Shown here: positions 53,236-62,118 of the stretch, in pieces | Position numbering within the stretch: position 1 is the first letter of the stretch | Layout: every line of letters starts with the position of its first letter | Assembly (NCBI GenBank): GCA_965214625.1 | Contig: OZ243962.1 | Coordinates: 806,001-870,000 of the forward strand | Length of the DNA stretch: 64,000 nt | Direction of reading: 5' to 3' | Source: G965214625 sp965214625 | GTDB lineage: Bacteria; Pseudomonadota; Gammaproteobacteria; Arenicellales; Poriferihabitantaceae | Position numbers and translations under genes: made by a program | Notes under the pieces: model-generated | Told to the model about the DNA's origin: nothing | Database searches by the model: none | What the model saw: the letters and a program-made list of their open reading frames with translations, nothing else

Positions 53236-54624
53236 ATGTCATCCGGCACTGTCAGCGCGGCCTATCTTATTGCCAGCATCTGTTTCATTCTCAGCCTGGG
53301 CGGATTGAGCCACCAGAAAAGCGCACGCCGGGGAAATCTATTCGGCATGGCGGGCATGGGGCTTGCGGTGGGTGTCACCCTGTTCGGTGTTGCCGTGCAG
53401 GATTATCTCCTGCTCGCGCCGGCAATACTGGGCGGTGCCGTCATTGGCGCTTTCTTGGCGTCTCGAGTACAGATGACCGAGATGCCTGAACTGGTGGCAA
53501 TGCTGCACAGTTTTGTCGGACTTGCTGCGGTTCTGGTCGGTCTGGCAACGTACCTTGACAGCCACAATACATTCACTGACATTGAAAAAACCATTCATGA
53601 CATTGAAATTTACCTCGGCGTCCTGATTGGCGCCATCACCTTTACCGGGTCAGTCATCGCTTTCGGGAAATTGCGCGGCATCGTGAGCAGCCGTGCCCTG
53701 ATGCTGCCGGGACGCCACTGGTTGAATCTCGTGATCTTGATCCTCTGTATCTATCTTGGCTATGTGTTTGTCAACTCAGCCGACATGCCGGAGGGAATGA
53801 GACCACTGTTGATAATGACCGCACTGGCCTTGCTATTTGGCATCCACATGGTCATGGCAATTGGTGGAGCCGACATGCCGGTGGTGATCTCGATGCTGAA
53901 CAGTTATTCAGGTTGGGCGGCAGCGGCAACCGGCTTTATGCTGTCTAACGATTTGCTGATCGTCACGGGCGCGCTGGTCGGTTCCAGTGGTGCCATATTA
54001 AGCTATATTATGTGCCGCGCAATGAACCGCTCGTTTATTCGGGTCATCATGGGCGGATTTGGACAGACCAGCGCCGATCAGGCCCACCCGTCAGCGCAAA
54101 GTGATGTGGTGCCTATCAGTATCGACGAAACCATCGAATTACTGGGCAATATCCGCTCTTTGGTCATCATCCCCGGCTACGGGATGGCCGTCGCCCATGC
54201 CCAGCATCCGGTATCGGCACTGACCGACAAACTGGCCTCGGCGGGGGTCAATGTCCGGTTTGCCATTCATCCGGTCGCCGGCAGAATGCCGGGGCATATG
54301 AACGTGTTGCTGGCAGAAGCCAAGGTTTCATACGACATTGTTCTCGAGATGGACGAGATCAATGAGGAACTGTCCGAGACCGATGTCGTCATGGTGATCG
54401 GCGCAAACGATATCGTCAACCCCTCCGCTATCGAGTCACCCGACAGCCCTATCGCAGGCATGCCGGTGCTGGAAGCCTGGCAATCCAAACAGGTCATTGT
54501 TCTGAAGCGCAGTATGGCAAGCGGTTATGCCGGCATTGAGAACCCGCTGTTTTTCAAACCCAATACTCGGATGTTGTTCGGGGATGCCAAAGACAGCGTC
54601 GAGCACATCTTAAGCAGGCTTTAA
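53236..54624 (+). CDS. pntB: NAD(P) transhydrogenase subunit beta
   Basis: 462 residues with about nine membrane helices in the first 270 residues and a cytoplasmic NADP-binding domain after. Typical text is SARRGNLFGMAGMGLAVGVT, GGADMPVVISMLNSYSGWAAAATGFML (key part MPVVISMLNSYSGWAAA), VIIPGYGMAVAHAQHPV and VMVIGANDIVNPSA with KRSMASGYAGIENPLF. Forms the proton channel and NADPH site with PntA. Ribosome site AGGAGG-like bases lie in the end of pntA. Confidence 0.95.
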   Translation: MSSGTVSAAYLIASICFILSLGGLSHQKSARRGNLFGMAGMGLAVGVTLFGVAVQDYLLLAPAILGGAVIGAFLASRVQMTEMPELVAMLHSFVGLAAVLVGLATYLDSHNTFTDIEKTIHDIEIYLGVLIGAITFTGSVIAFGKLRGIVSSRALMLPGRHWLNLVILILCIYLGYVFVNSADMPEGMRPLLIMTALALLFGIHMVMAIGGADMPVVISMLNSYSGWAAAATGFMLSNDLLIVTGALVGSSGAILSYIMCRAMNRSFIRVIMGGFGQTSADQAHPSAQSDVVPISIDETIELLGNIRSLVIIPGYGMAVAHAQHPVSALTDKLASAGVNVRFAIHPVAGRMPGHMNVLLAEAKVSYDIVLEMDEINEELSETDVVMVIGANDIVNPSAIESPDSPIAGMPVLEAWQSKQVIVLKRSMASGYAGIENPLFFKPNTRMLFGDAKDSVEHILSRL

Positions 54625-54687
54625 AGAAGATGAACGGGGGGCCTGTCTGCTGTCGGCTTTACGCGTCCATGCGATCCATTTGTCGGG

Positions 54688-54693
54688 TATAAT
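54688..54693 (+). promoter_or_regulatory. -10 box of a hisG promoter
   Basis: TATAAT lies 28 bases before the hisG ATG, within the 97-base gap after pntB. No convincing -35 is seen at 16-18 bases, so strength and use are uncertain. Confidence 0.4.
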
Positions 54694-54721
54694 CCGCCTC
54701 CCGCATTGCAAATCATCGAAT

Positions 54722-55600
54722 ATGTCAAATTTGCTGAAATTGGGCATTCCAAAAGGGAGTCTGGAACAGGCAACCAAGGAACTGTTTTCCCAGGCTGGAT
54801 GGACCATTCACAGCCGTTCACGTAATTATTTTCCCTCGATCGATGATCGGGAAATCCGCTGCTCACTGATCAGGTCACAGGAAATGGGTCCTTGCGTCAG
54901 TCAGGGCATACTGGATGCAGGCCTAACCGGACAGGACTGGATCGCTGAAACCGGGGCAGATGTCACCGTCATCAGTGATCTGATTTATTCCAAATCTTCG
55001 GATCAACCCTGTCGCTGGGTTTTGATCGTCGATAATGATTCGAGTATCCAGCGAATCGAGGATCTTGAGGGAAAACGGATTGCGACCGAACTGGTTCACT
55101 TCACCCGGCGGTATCTTGCCGAGAGAAACATCCAGGCAACCGTTGAATTTTCATGGGGCGCAACCGAAGCCAAAGTCGTCGAAGGACTTGCCGATGCTGC
55201 GGTCGAAATTACCGAAACCGGCAGTACCATCAAGGCACATGGACTTCGTGTGGTGTGTGACCTGCTGCACACACATACTGTTTTTATCGCCAACAAGGCG
55301 GCCCTTGAGGATGCCTGGAAAAGGGAAAAAATAGAAAAGATCGCACTGTTGCTGGAAAGTGCGTTGCAGGGACGGGAAAAAGTACTGTTAAAAATGAACG
55401 TACCCGCCGAACGGATTGACGAACTGGTCCGGCATCTGCCCAGTCTGCATGCCCCTACCATCAATCAACTGTATGGTGATGATTGGCTTGCAGTCGAAAC
55501 TGTGGTCGATCGAAAACAGGTCAGAGAACTGATTCCCTCTTTAAAAACCGCAGGGGCGGAAGACATCCTCGAATTTGAACTGCGCAAGATGGTCCGCTGA
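54722..55600 (+). CDS. hisG: ATP phosphoribosyltransferase (long form)
   Basis: 292 residues. It opens LLKLGIPKGSLEQATKELF and shows the PRPP loop ADAAVEITETGSTIKAHGL (key part EITETGSTIK) and LDAGLTGQDWIAE. The last 75 residues form the regulatory ACT-like domain (PSLHAPTINQLYGDDWLAVET), so this is the long hexameric form inhibited by histidine and not needing HisZ. It starts histidine synthesis by joining ATP and PRPP. No other his genes are in the window. It lies alone between pntB and the LysM gene. Confidence 0.94.
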   Translation: MSNLLKLGIPKGSLEQATKELFSQAGWTIHSRSRNYFPSIDDREIRCSLIRSQEMGPCVSQGILDAGLTGQDWIAETGADVTVISDLIYSKSSDQPCRWVLIVDNDSSIQRIEDLEGKRIATELVHFTRRYLAERNIQATVEFSWGATEAKVVEGLADAAVEITETGSTIKAHGLRVVCDLLHTHTVFIANKAALEDAWKREKIEKIALLLESALQGREKVLLKMNVPAERIDELVRHLPSLHAPTINQLYGDDWLAVETVVDRKQVRELIPSLKTAGAEDILEFELRKMVR

Positions 55601-55644
55601 CCTGACCGCGTGCCGACAAAGCAAACAGGGTACCCCAAAAACAC

Positions 55645-55670
55645 TGGAAGCTGTCACAAGACAGCTTCCA
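55645..55670 (-). terminator. Rho-independent terminator after the LysM lipoprotein gene
   Basis: TGGAAGCTGTC (55645-55655) and GACAGCTTCCA (55660-55670) form a perfect 11-bp stem with a four-base loop. On the minus strand GTTTTTGGGG follows the stem within a few bases. It lies between convergent hisG and the LysM gene and may stop both. Confidence 0.8.
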
Positions 55671-55700
55671 GGTCACACAATAATTACATGGACTGCTGCG

Positions 55701-56174
55701 TCAGGGTGTCTGGAGATACATTTGATCCGATTCCTCTATCGGACCTACTGCCCATGCGCCACGGTTCTTCGCATGTTCAATGGCGGCATCAATTTCTCCC
55801 TGAGAGGAATTTCTTGGAATATCTAGAATCTGACCCGGAAAAATAACATCGGCATCCCGAATCTGATCATGATTTGCTTTGTAGATTAACGGCCATTTTT
55901 CGGGTACGTTATAAACCTCTTCCTCCGCTGCAATACCCCACAGGTTATCACCCTCGTTAACTGTCCAGCTTGTCAGGGGCTCGGGTTCCGGTTCTTCCTC
56001 GACAACCGGCTCGGGTACGGGTTCAGGCTCCACCACAGGCTCAGGCGGTGTCGCAGGCTCTGATTCGACGACCGGTTTGCTTTTCGCACTCATGCACCCT
56101 GATGCGAGTACTGCAACAACGAAGAGGGTGGTCAGTTTAAGACTTAGTTTTAAATTATCATTTGTTTGGAACAT
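55701..56174 (-). CDS. LysM-domain lipoprotein
   Basis: 157 residues. A lipoprotein signal ends in VLASGC, so C27 would be lipidated. A proline/glutamate-rich linker (EPEPVPEPVVEEEPEPEP) spans about residues 40-66. The LysM domain reads SWTVNEGDNLWGIA, VPEKWPLIYKANHDQI and IFPGQILDIP, and a short helix follows. It is expected at the outer membrane and binds peptidoglycan. ATG 56174 is the best start; 56213 and 56195 are in frame. A strong hairpin terminator lies downstream. Confidence 0.85.
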   Translation of the reverse strand: MFQTNDNLKLSLKLTTLFVVAVLASGCMSAKSKPVVESEPATPPEPVVEPEPVPEPVVEEEPEPEPLTSWTVNEGDNLWGIAAEEEVYNVPEKWPLIYKANHDQIRDADVIFPGQILDIPRNSSQGEIDAAIEHAKNRGAWAVGPIEESDQMYLQTP

Positions 56175-56516
56175 TTCAGGTCTCGCGATATCCATGTATG
56201 GTGAATTAAACATTGATCAATGCTAAGAGTTAGGGCATACCCTTCGTTAGGATAGTTTACGGTCTACCGTTGCTTTTCGCAAGACCAAATACAACTTCAT
56301 ATGCAAGTAAATCTTGCAACCGATGGCTGCTCGAATCCACCCTCCGTCTGCAGTGATACCATGCGTCTTCGTTTTATCCCGTTCAACACAGTACGGCTTG
56401 CTCAGACACACCACCCGTCTCGTCAATGCGTTGCTGTGACCGGTAGCATGCACTCCCTCCCCCCGTAACATCCCCTTCGATCCGACCTTCGGTTTTGCCA
56501 GGAAAGCACCTGTTCT
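56175..56516. other. Gap upstream of the LysM gene
   Basis: No supported gene in about 340 bases. It carries the promoter of the LysM lipoprotein gene and the 3' end of gabD. No repeat or RNA recognised. Confidence 0.35.
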
Positions 56517-57977
56517 TCAGGATGACCGAATACCCCCGAGGCACAGATATTTCATTTCAAGGTATTCCTCGATGCCATGAGTTGAACCTTCACGTCCCAG
56601 ACCCGATTGCTTGACCCCGCCAAATGGCGCAACTTCAGTAGAAATCAGCCCGGTATTGATCCCGACCATGCCATATTCGAGTTCCTCGGCAACCCGCCAC
56701 ACTCTGGCCAAGTCACGGCTGTAAAAATAAGCCGCCAGTCCAAACTCCGTGTTATTGGCCATCTCAATAACTTCCGACTCGTTGTTGAATCGAAACAACG
56801 GTGCCAATGGCCCGAACGTTTCCTCCCTAGCGACTTTCATGTTCGATAAGACATCGGTCAGCACGGTAGGCTGGAAATAACTGCCGCCGAGTGCATGGCG
56901 TTTTCCACCGACAACCACTCTGGCTCCCTTACTGACGGCATCATCGATATGTTCTTCGACTTTTTTGACGGCGTTCATGTCAATCAAAGGCCCCTGCGTA
57001 ACGCCTTCATCCAAACCGGAGCCAATCCGCATTTTTTCGACGGCACCAGACAGCTTCTCGGCAAATTCATCGTATACGCCGGACTGCACATAGAGACGGT
57101 TGCTGCAGACACAGGTCTGCCCGGCATTTCGATACTTGGAAATCATTGCGCCCTCGACCGCTGCATCCACATCCGCATCATTAAAAACAATAAACGGGGC
57201 ATTTCCGCCCAACTCCAGGGACACCTTGATAATCGAGTCAGCGCACTGTCGCATCAAGAGCCGTCCTATTTCAGTCGAGCCAGTAAAACTCAAATGCCGG
57301 ACTGTTGTATTGGATGTCATCTCCCCTCCAATGTCGGAGGACAACCCGGTCAGAACATTAAAAACACCGGCCGGCACCCCGGCACGCTCAGCCAACTCAC
57401 ACAATGCAAAGGCAGAATACGGTGTTTGCGTTGCCGGCTTGACCACCACTGCACACCCTGCCGCCAATGCCGGGCCGACTTTTCGGGTAATCATCGCGGA
57501 GGGAAAGTTCCAAGGTGTAATCGCAACACAAACACCGACCGGCTGTTTGATCACCACGATCCGTTTGTCAGCCTGGTGTTGTGGAATGGTTTCTCCATGG
57601 ATCCGTCTTCCTTCGTCCGCGAACCATTCGAGAAAAGATGCCGAATAGACCACTTCGCCTTTTGCTTCTGCCAGCGGCTTGCCCTGTTCAAGGGTCATGA
57701 TCATCGCAAGATCTTGCTGATTCTCGATCATCAGCTCGGACCATCTGCGTAATATGACTGCCCGCTCCCGAGCTAACAGACTGCGCCACCGCAACTGAGC
57801 CACCCGTGCCGCTTCAATGGCATCGCGGGTTTCATGGGCACCCATCTTCGGGATGGTGCCAAGAATGGACTCATCGGCCGGATTGTTTACATTGATGGTC
57901 CCCCGGCCATTGGCATCGCACCACTGACCGTTGATATAACACTGTTGACGAAAAAGTGACTGATCGTTCAAATGCAT
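56517..57977 (-). CDS. gabD: Succinate-semialdehyde dehydrogenase
   Basis: 486 residues of the aldehyde dehydrogenase family, GabD branch. NAD(P) site: PWNFPSAMITRKVGPALAAGC, KPATQTPYSA, SFTGSTEIGRLL. Catalytic residues: glutamate in LELGGNAPFIVF and cysteine in NAGQTCVCSNR. It oxidises succinate semialdehyde to succinate, the last step of GABA and putrescine breakdown, so it may serve polyamines taken up by the pot system elsewhere in the window, although related aldehydes are possible. Single gene on the minus strand. Confidence 0.88.
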   Translation of the reverse strand: MHLNDQSLFRQQCYINGQWCDANGRGTINVNNPADESILGTIPKMGAHETRDAIEAARVAQLRWRSLLARERAVILRRWSELMIENQQDLAMIMTLEQGKPLAEAKGEVVYSASFLEWFADEGRRIHGETIPQHQADKRIVVIKQPVGVCVAITPWNFPSAMITRKVGPALAAGCAVVVKPATQTPYSAFALCELAERAGVPAGVFNVLTGLSSDIGGEMTSNTTVRHLSFTGSTEIGRLLMRQCADSIIKVSLELGGNAPFIVFNDADVDAAVEGAMISKYRNAGQTCVCSNRLYVQSGVYDEFAEKLSGAVEKMRIGSGLDEGVTQGPLIDMNAVKKVEEHIDDAVSKGARVVVGGKRHALGGSYFQPTVLTDVLSNMKVAREETFGPLAPLFRFNNESEVIEMANNTEFGLAAYFYSRDLARVWRVAEELEYGMVGINTGLISTEVAPFGGVKQSGLGREGSTHGIEEYLEMKYLCLGGIRSS

Positions 57978-58026
57978 TTTGGCTCTCCACTTAGGGGCTC
58001 AGCAATGACGGCCCCGGTCATAAAAA

Positions 58027-59319
58027 TTATTGAAAGGGATGACGTCGGATGATCGTATCGTCCCGCTCTGCACCGGTCGAGACGATGTCGATGGGCAATT
58101 CCATCAATGTGGACAATCGTTGCAGATACTTCCGGGCATTGACAGGCAACCGATCATACTCCCTGATACCGGCGGTCGATTCCTGCCATCCATCCATTTC
58201 CTCATAAATCGGTTGACATTGCTCCATTGCATCGGCGCCATAAGGCGGCAAGGTAATGCGTTCATCCTGGTACTCATAGGCCGTGCAAATCTTGACGCGC
58301 TCCAGTTTATCCATGACATCGAGCTTGGTGACGCACAAGGCACTCAATCCGCAGACCTCCCGGGTTCGTCTAAGGGTCACCACGTCCAACCATCCACAGC
58401 GCCGTGGCCGCCCTGTTGTGGCTCCGAATTCCTGCCCCCGCTGCCCCAGATGTCGGCCTATCCCGTCGGACAATTCAGTCGGAAAGGGACCGGAACCGAC
58501 CCGTGTGGTATATGCCTTGACAATACCCAATACGTAATCCAACTCAAGCGGGCCGATGCCAGCGCCAATGGCCGCCGCCGCTGCCGTGGTGTTCGAGGAG
58601 GTGACATAAGGATAAGTGCCCTGATCAATATCCAGCAGCATTCCCTGTGCACCTTCAAACATGATGCGCTTTTGCTGTCGACCGAGCGAATAAAGCTCAG
58701 CAGAGACATCGCCCACCATCGGTTCGATCGCGGTGGCCTGATGCAACAGTGCCTTGAGCGTGGCGTGATAGTCAATCGCATCACACTCGAAGTAATTGAC
58801 CAGCAGGTAGTTGTGATATTCAGTCACCTCCCTGAGTTTCTGTGCAAGCCGGTCGGGAGAATATAAATCAACGATCCGCAGACCCCTTCTGGCCACTTTG
58901 TCTTCATAACAAGGTCCGATTCCCCGGCCCGTTGTACCGATCGCCCGGTTTCCTTTCGCTTTTTCACGCGCCAGGTCCAGCGCCACATGGTGCGGCAGAA
59001 TGATCGGACAGGCGGGACTGATCATGAGTCGGGGGGCAATGGTGATGCCCAGTCCATCGAGACGATCAATTTCGCTCAGCAGTTGTCCCAAATCGACGAC
59101 AACACCGTTGCCGATCAAACAGGCGACCCCTTCTCGCATGGCGCCGGACGGGATCAGGTGCAAGACGGTTTGCCTGCCCTCGATGACCAGGGTATGTCCG
59201 GCATTATGGCCCCCTTGAAAACGCACCACGGCCTCTGCCCGCTCTGTTAGCAAATCAACGACTTTGCCCTTCCCTTCGTCACCCCACTGGGCGCCTAGCA
59301 ATACGACATTGTTTACCAT
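58027..59319 (-). CDS. purA: Adenylosuccinate synthase
   Basis: 430 residues. The P-loop-like GAQWGDEGKGKVVDLL, then FQGGHNAGHTLVI, NGVVVDLGQL, TTGRGIGPCYEDK and GATTGRPRRCGWLD are the family signatures. It joins IMP and aspartate with GTP, first step towards AMP; guaB-guaA in the same window use the other branch from IMP. It lies downstream of hflK-hflC-DUF2065 on the same strand, the common gammaproteobacterial order. Confidence 0.96.
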   Translation of the reverse strand: MVNNVVLLGAQWGDEGKGKVVDLLTERAEAVVRFQGGHNAGHTLVIEGRQTVLHLIPSGAMREGVACLIGNGVVVDLGQLLSEIDRLDGLGITIAPRLMISPACPIILPHHVALDLAREKAKGNRAIGTTGRGIGPCYEDKVARRGLRIVDLYSPDRLAQKLREVTEYHNYLLVNYFECDAIDYHATLKALLHQATAIEPMVGDVSAELYSLGRQQKRIMFEGAQGMLLDIDQGTYPYVTSSNTTAAAAAIGAGIGPLELDYVLGIVKAYTTRVGSGPFPTELSDGIGRHLGQRGQEFGATTGRPRRCGWLDVVTLRRTREVCGLSALCVTKLDVMDKLERVKICTAYEYQDERITLPPYGADAMEQCQPIYEEMDGWQESTAGIREYDRLPVNARKYLQRLSTLMELPIDIVSTGAERDDTIIRRHPFQ

Positions 59320-59347
59320 GGAGAATTGAGTCAGTCTTCCGAAAAAT

Positions 59348-59536
59348 TCAACGAACGAGATACAGTAGGCATAAACCGACCATCATGCTGCCGAATCCGA
59401 CATAACGTAATGACCGATCGGGCATCAATGTCATCTGTTGCATGAACCGCTTAAATCCCACCGGACTGACAAAAGGAATAATGCCTTCCAGTATCAAATA
59501 CAGCGAAAACGCCACCAACAGATCCTGCCAGTCCAT
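59348..59536 (-). CDS. DUF2065 (YjeT-like) small membrane protein
   Basis: 62 residues from ATG 59536: MDWQDLLVAFSLYLILEGII, a loop with FVSPVGFKRFMQQM, then a second helix YVGFGSMMVGLCLLYLV. Two membrane helices with PxGxxR-like loop mark DUF2065. It lies between hflC and purA, as usual; role unknown. The frame is open ten codons further upstream but the MDW start fits the family. Confidence 0.88.
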   Translation of the reverse strand: MDWQDLLVAFSLYLILEGIIPFVSPVGFKRFMQQMTLMPDRSLRYVGFGSMMVGLCLLYLVR

Positions 59537-59590
59537 ACCAAACCTGACCTGATGCTTTTGAAGCAATCAAACAGATGGCAAATCGGGATG

Positions 59591-60472
59591 TCAGTTCACC
59601 GGTGACAACGCAGTGGGTTGTTTGAAATAGCGGAAAAAGTCCGAACTCGGATCAAGGATCATCAGATCCTGCTTGCTGTTAAAACTGTCCCGGTAGGCAT
59701 TGAGGCTGCGATACAGCTTGTAAAACTCCGGATCCCGGCTGAATATGTCGGCATAAGTGGCTGTCGCATCCGCATCACCCTCACCCCGGATTTGTTCTGC
59801 GTCCCGATTGGCCGTAGCCAGCAGAATTTCCCTTTGGCGATCTGCATCAGCACGGATTTTTTCCGCTTCCTCTTCCCCCTGGGCGCGCAACTCTTTCGCG
59901 ACCCGTTCGCGTTCCGCCGCCATCCTCTGATAGACCCGCTCACTGATGGTCGGATCAAGATCAACCCGTTTCAGACGGACATCAATGACCTCAATACCCA
60001 AATTGGCAGCTTCTGTATTCATGGATTTGCGGACCACTTCCATAATCGTCTTGCGATCACCGGAAATCACTTCCTGTACCGTTCGCCGACCGAACTCCTG
60101 ACGCAAGCTGTCATTCACCCTTTGTGACAATCTGGAGCGGGCATTGGCCTTTCGTCCCTGGAGCCGAGTGTAATATTGATGCACATCCCTGATTCTCCAT
60201 TTCACGAAGGAATCCACCACCAGATTTTTCTTCTCCACCGTCAAATATAATTCCGGATCCGCATCCATCGTCTGAACCCGGGCATCAAAATACTGCACGT
60301 TGTTGATAAACGGCGTTTTGAAATTGACACCGGGACCGACATCTGAATTGACGATTTCACCGAAGCGAAAAATGATCGCTCTTTCTCTTTCATCCACAAA
60401 GAAAATGGCAGAGGAACCCACCGCACCCAATATGGCGACAACAAATACAATAATCAGTGATTTAATACCCAT
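59591..60472 (-). CDS. hflC: Membrane protease regulator HflC
   Basis: 293 residues. One N-terminal membrane helix (about 5-25), then a band-7/SPFH domain facing the periplasm: FFVDERERAIIFRFGEIV, PGVNFKTPFINNVQYFDARVQT, and a long coiled coil rich in E/R/A (MAAERERVAKELRAQGEEEA). HflC pairs with HflK to cap and regulate the FtsH protease. It follows hflK by two bases. Confidence 0.94.
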   Translation of the reverse strand: MGIKSLIIVFVVAILGAVGSSAIFFVDERERAIIFRFGEIVNSDVGPGVNFKTPFINNVQYFDARVQTMDADPELYLTVEKKNLVVDSFVKWRIRDVHQYYTRLQGRKANARSRLSQRVNDSLRQEFGRRTVQEVISGDRKTIMEVVRKSMNTEAANLGIEVIDVRLKRVDLDPTISERVYQRMAAERERVAKELRAQGEEEAEKIRADADRQREILLATANRDAEQIRGEGDADATATYADIFSRDPEFYKLYRSLNAYRDSFNSKQDLMILDPSSDFFRYFKQPTALSPVN

Positions 60473-60474
60473 GT

Positions 60475-61734
60475 TTACGGCCTCGCTGCTCGATCAACAT
60501 TGCGGTCAGTTGACCTCAAATTGCTGGTCGCCTGATTGGTAATGGCTGAAGACGGCGTACCGAAACCTCCGGCACTGCCAGCGGCCTCTGAAGCAACAGT
60601 CCGACCTCTCAGTAATTGATCCAGAGGCAGATACATCACATTGTTTCCGCCACTTGGCTGATCGATGATCATCTTGCTTGAATTCGAAAATACCTGTTCC
60701 ATGGTTTCCAGATAAAGACGTTCCCGGGTAATGTCCGGGGCTTTCCTGTATTCATCCAACACCTGCTTGAATCGCGAGGTCTCCCCATCCGCTTTCGCAA
60801 TTACCGCCGCTTTGTAGGCCTCGGCCTCCTGAAGAATTCTCGCTGAAAAACCGCGTGCTCTCGGAATGACATCATTGGAGTAGGCTTCCGCGAGATTTTT
60901 CAGTCGTTCCTCGTCCTCTCGTGCTCGCACCACATCATCGAAGGCATCTTTCACCTGTGTCGGAGGCTGCGCATTTTGCATTTCCACCGAACGAATATTC
61001 ACACCGGTTTCATAGCGATCCAAAATGGCCTGGACCAGTCCCTTGGTTTCGGCGGCCAGCTGTGCTCGGCCATCCGTAATGGCAAAGTCCATCGTGTTGC
61101 GCCCGACAATCTCCCGTACCGCACTTTCGGTTGCCTGCCTGACCACCGTATCGGCGGTTTCGCGAGGACTGTATTCACTCACATTAAACAACAGGTCGGT
61201 GGGACTTTTGATGTCGTACTGAACGGCAAATTGAACATCAATGATATTTTCATCTTCGGTGAGCATCAACGCCTCTCTCGGCACAGACTGGACGTTTCTC
61301 CCGCTTTCCCTGTAGCCGACCTCAACCGTGTTGACATTTTGTGTGTTGATGATCTCAACCGTTTCAAACGGTGCTGGCCAGTGCCAGTTCAACCCAGCTT
61401 CATTGGTCTCGCTATATTGTCCGAACCGCAACTCCACCGCCTGTTCCTGCTGGTCCACGGTATAAATCCCACTTGCAATCCACACGCCAAAACCCACCAC
61501 AATCAGGATCGAAATGAACTTGCCGCCAAACCATCCACTGCCTCGGTCATTGCGGTTCTCATCACCATCGCCACGGCCTCCGCCTTTCCCGCCACCGAGT
61601 ATCGACTCCAGTCGCTTTTTTGCATCCCGCAGGATTTGATCCAGGTCGGGTGGGGCACCCCGGCCACCGTGACCATTTCGCTGACCCCAAGGATCACTGT
61701 CATTTCCACCTGATCCAGGCTGATTCCAAGGCAT
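60475..61734 (-). CDS. hflK: Membrane protease regulator HflK
   Basis: 419 residues. A glycine/aspartate-rich cytoplasmic start (MPWNQPGSGGNDSDPWG) leads to one membrane helix (about residues 73-92) and an SPFH domain: YTVDQQEQAVELRFGQYSET, PAPFETVEIINTQNVNTVEVG, then MLTEDENIIDVQFAVQYDI. The coiled coil and a low-complexity tail follow. It forms the cage around FtsH with HflC. First gene of hflK-hflC-DUF2065-purA. Confidence 0.94.
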   Translation of the reverse strand: MPWNQPGSGGNDSDPWGQRNGHGGRGAPPDLDQILRDAKKRLESILGGGKGGGRGDGDENRNDRGSGWFGGKFISILIVVGFGVWIASGIYTVDQQEQAVELRFGQYSETNEAGLNWHWPAPFETVEIINTQNVNTVEVGYRESGRNVQSVPREALMLTEDENIIDVQFAVQYDIKSPTDLLFNVSEYSPRETADTVVRQATESAVREIVGRNTMDFAITDGRAQLAAETKGLVQAILDRYETGVNIRSVEMQNAQPPTQVKDAFDDVVRAREDEERLKNLAEAYSNDVIPRARGFSARILQEAEAYKAAVIAKADGETSRFKQVLDEYRKAPDITRERLYLETMEQVFSNSSKMIIDQPSGGNNVMYLPLDQLLRGRTVASEAAGSAGGFGTPSSAITNQATSNLRSTDRNVDRAARP

Positions 61735-62118
61735 TGCTTACTATCTCAAAAAAATTGCTGAAACAAAACTGTGTCAAAAAATCTGACAAGACGGCAGATT
61801 GTAGCATATCGTGTTCCATTTGATTCTAAAAGAACAGTGGATTGCCTGTCCTGAAAACCGTTGCCGCTTCAAGATGCCAATATGGGTGCGGTATTGAAAA
61901 TACCAAGGGTCCGAAACCGAAAGACACCCATTTTTCGGTCTCTCTCCCAAGCCCTTCCACCATGAACGGAAGGTGGACCGTCAGACCTGATCCGTACCGA
62001 TACAAAGCAAAAATGAACAGCCGGAACAAGCCTCATGGTGATCAAAGTCCCTCACTGGCACACCCGGCGGTCACTGCAGATTCGGGCATCCGGGCGGTCG
62101 ACTGAGGCCGCGTGGCGG
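61735..62118. other. Gap between hflK and ntrC
   Basis: 384 bases without a supported gene. It holds the hflK promoter (minus strand; AT-rich around 61740-61830) and the region past the ntrC stop. No repeat or RNA that I can name. Confidence 0.35.
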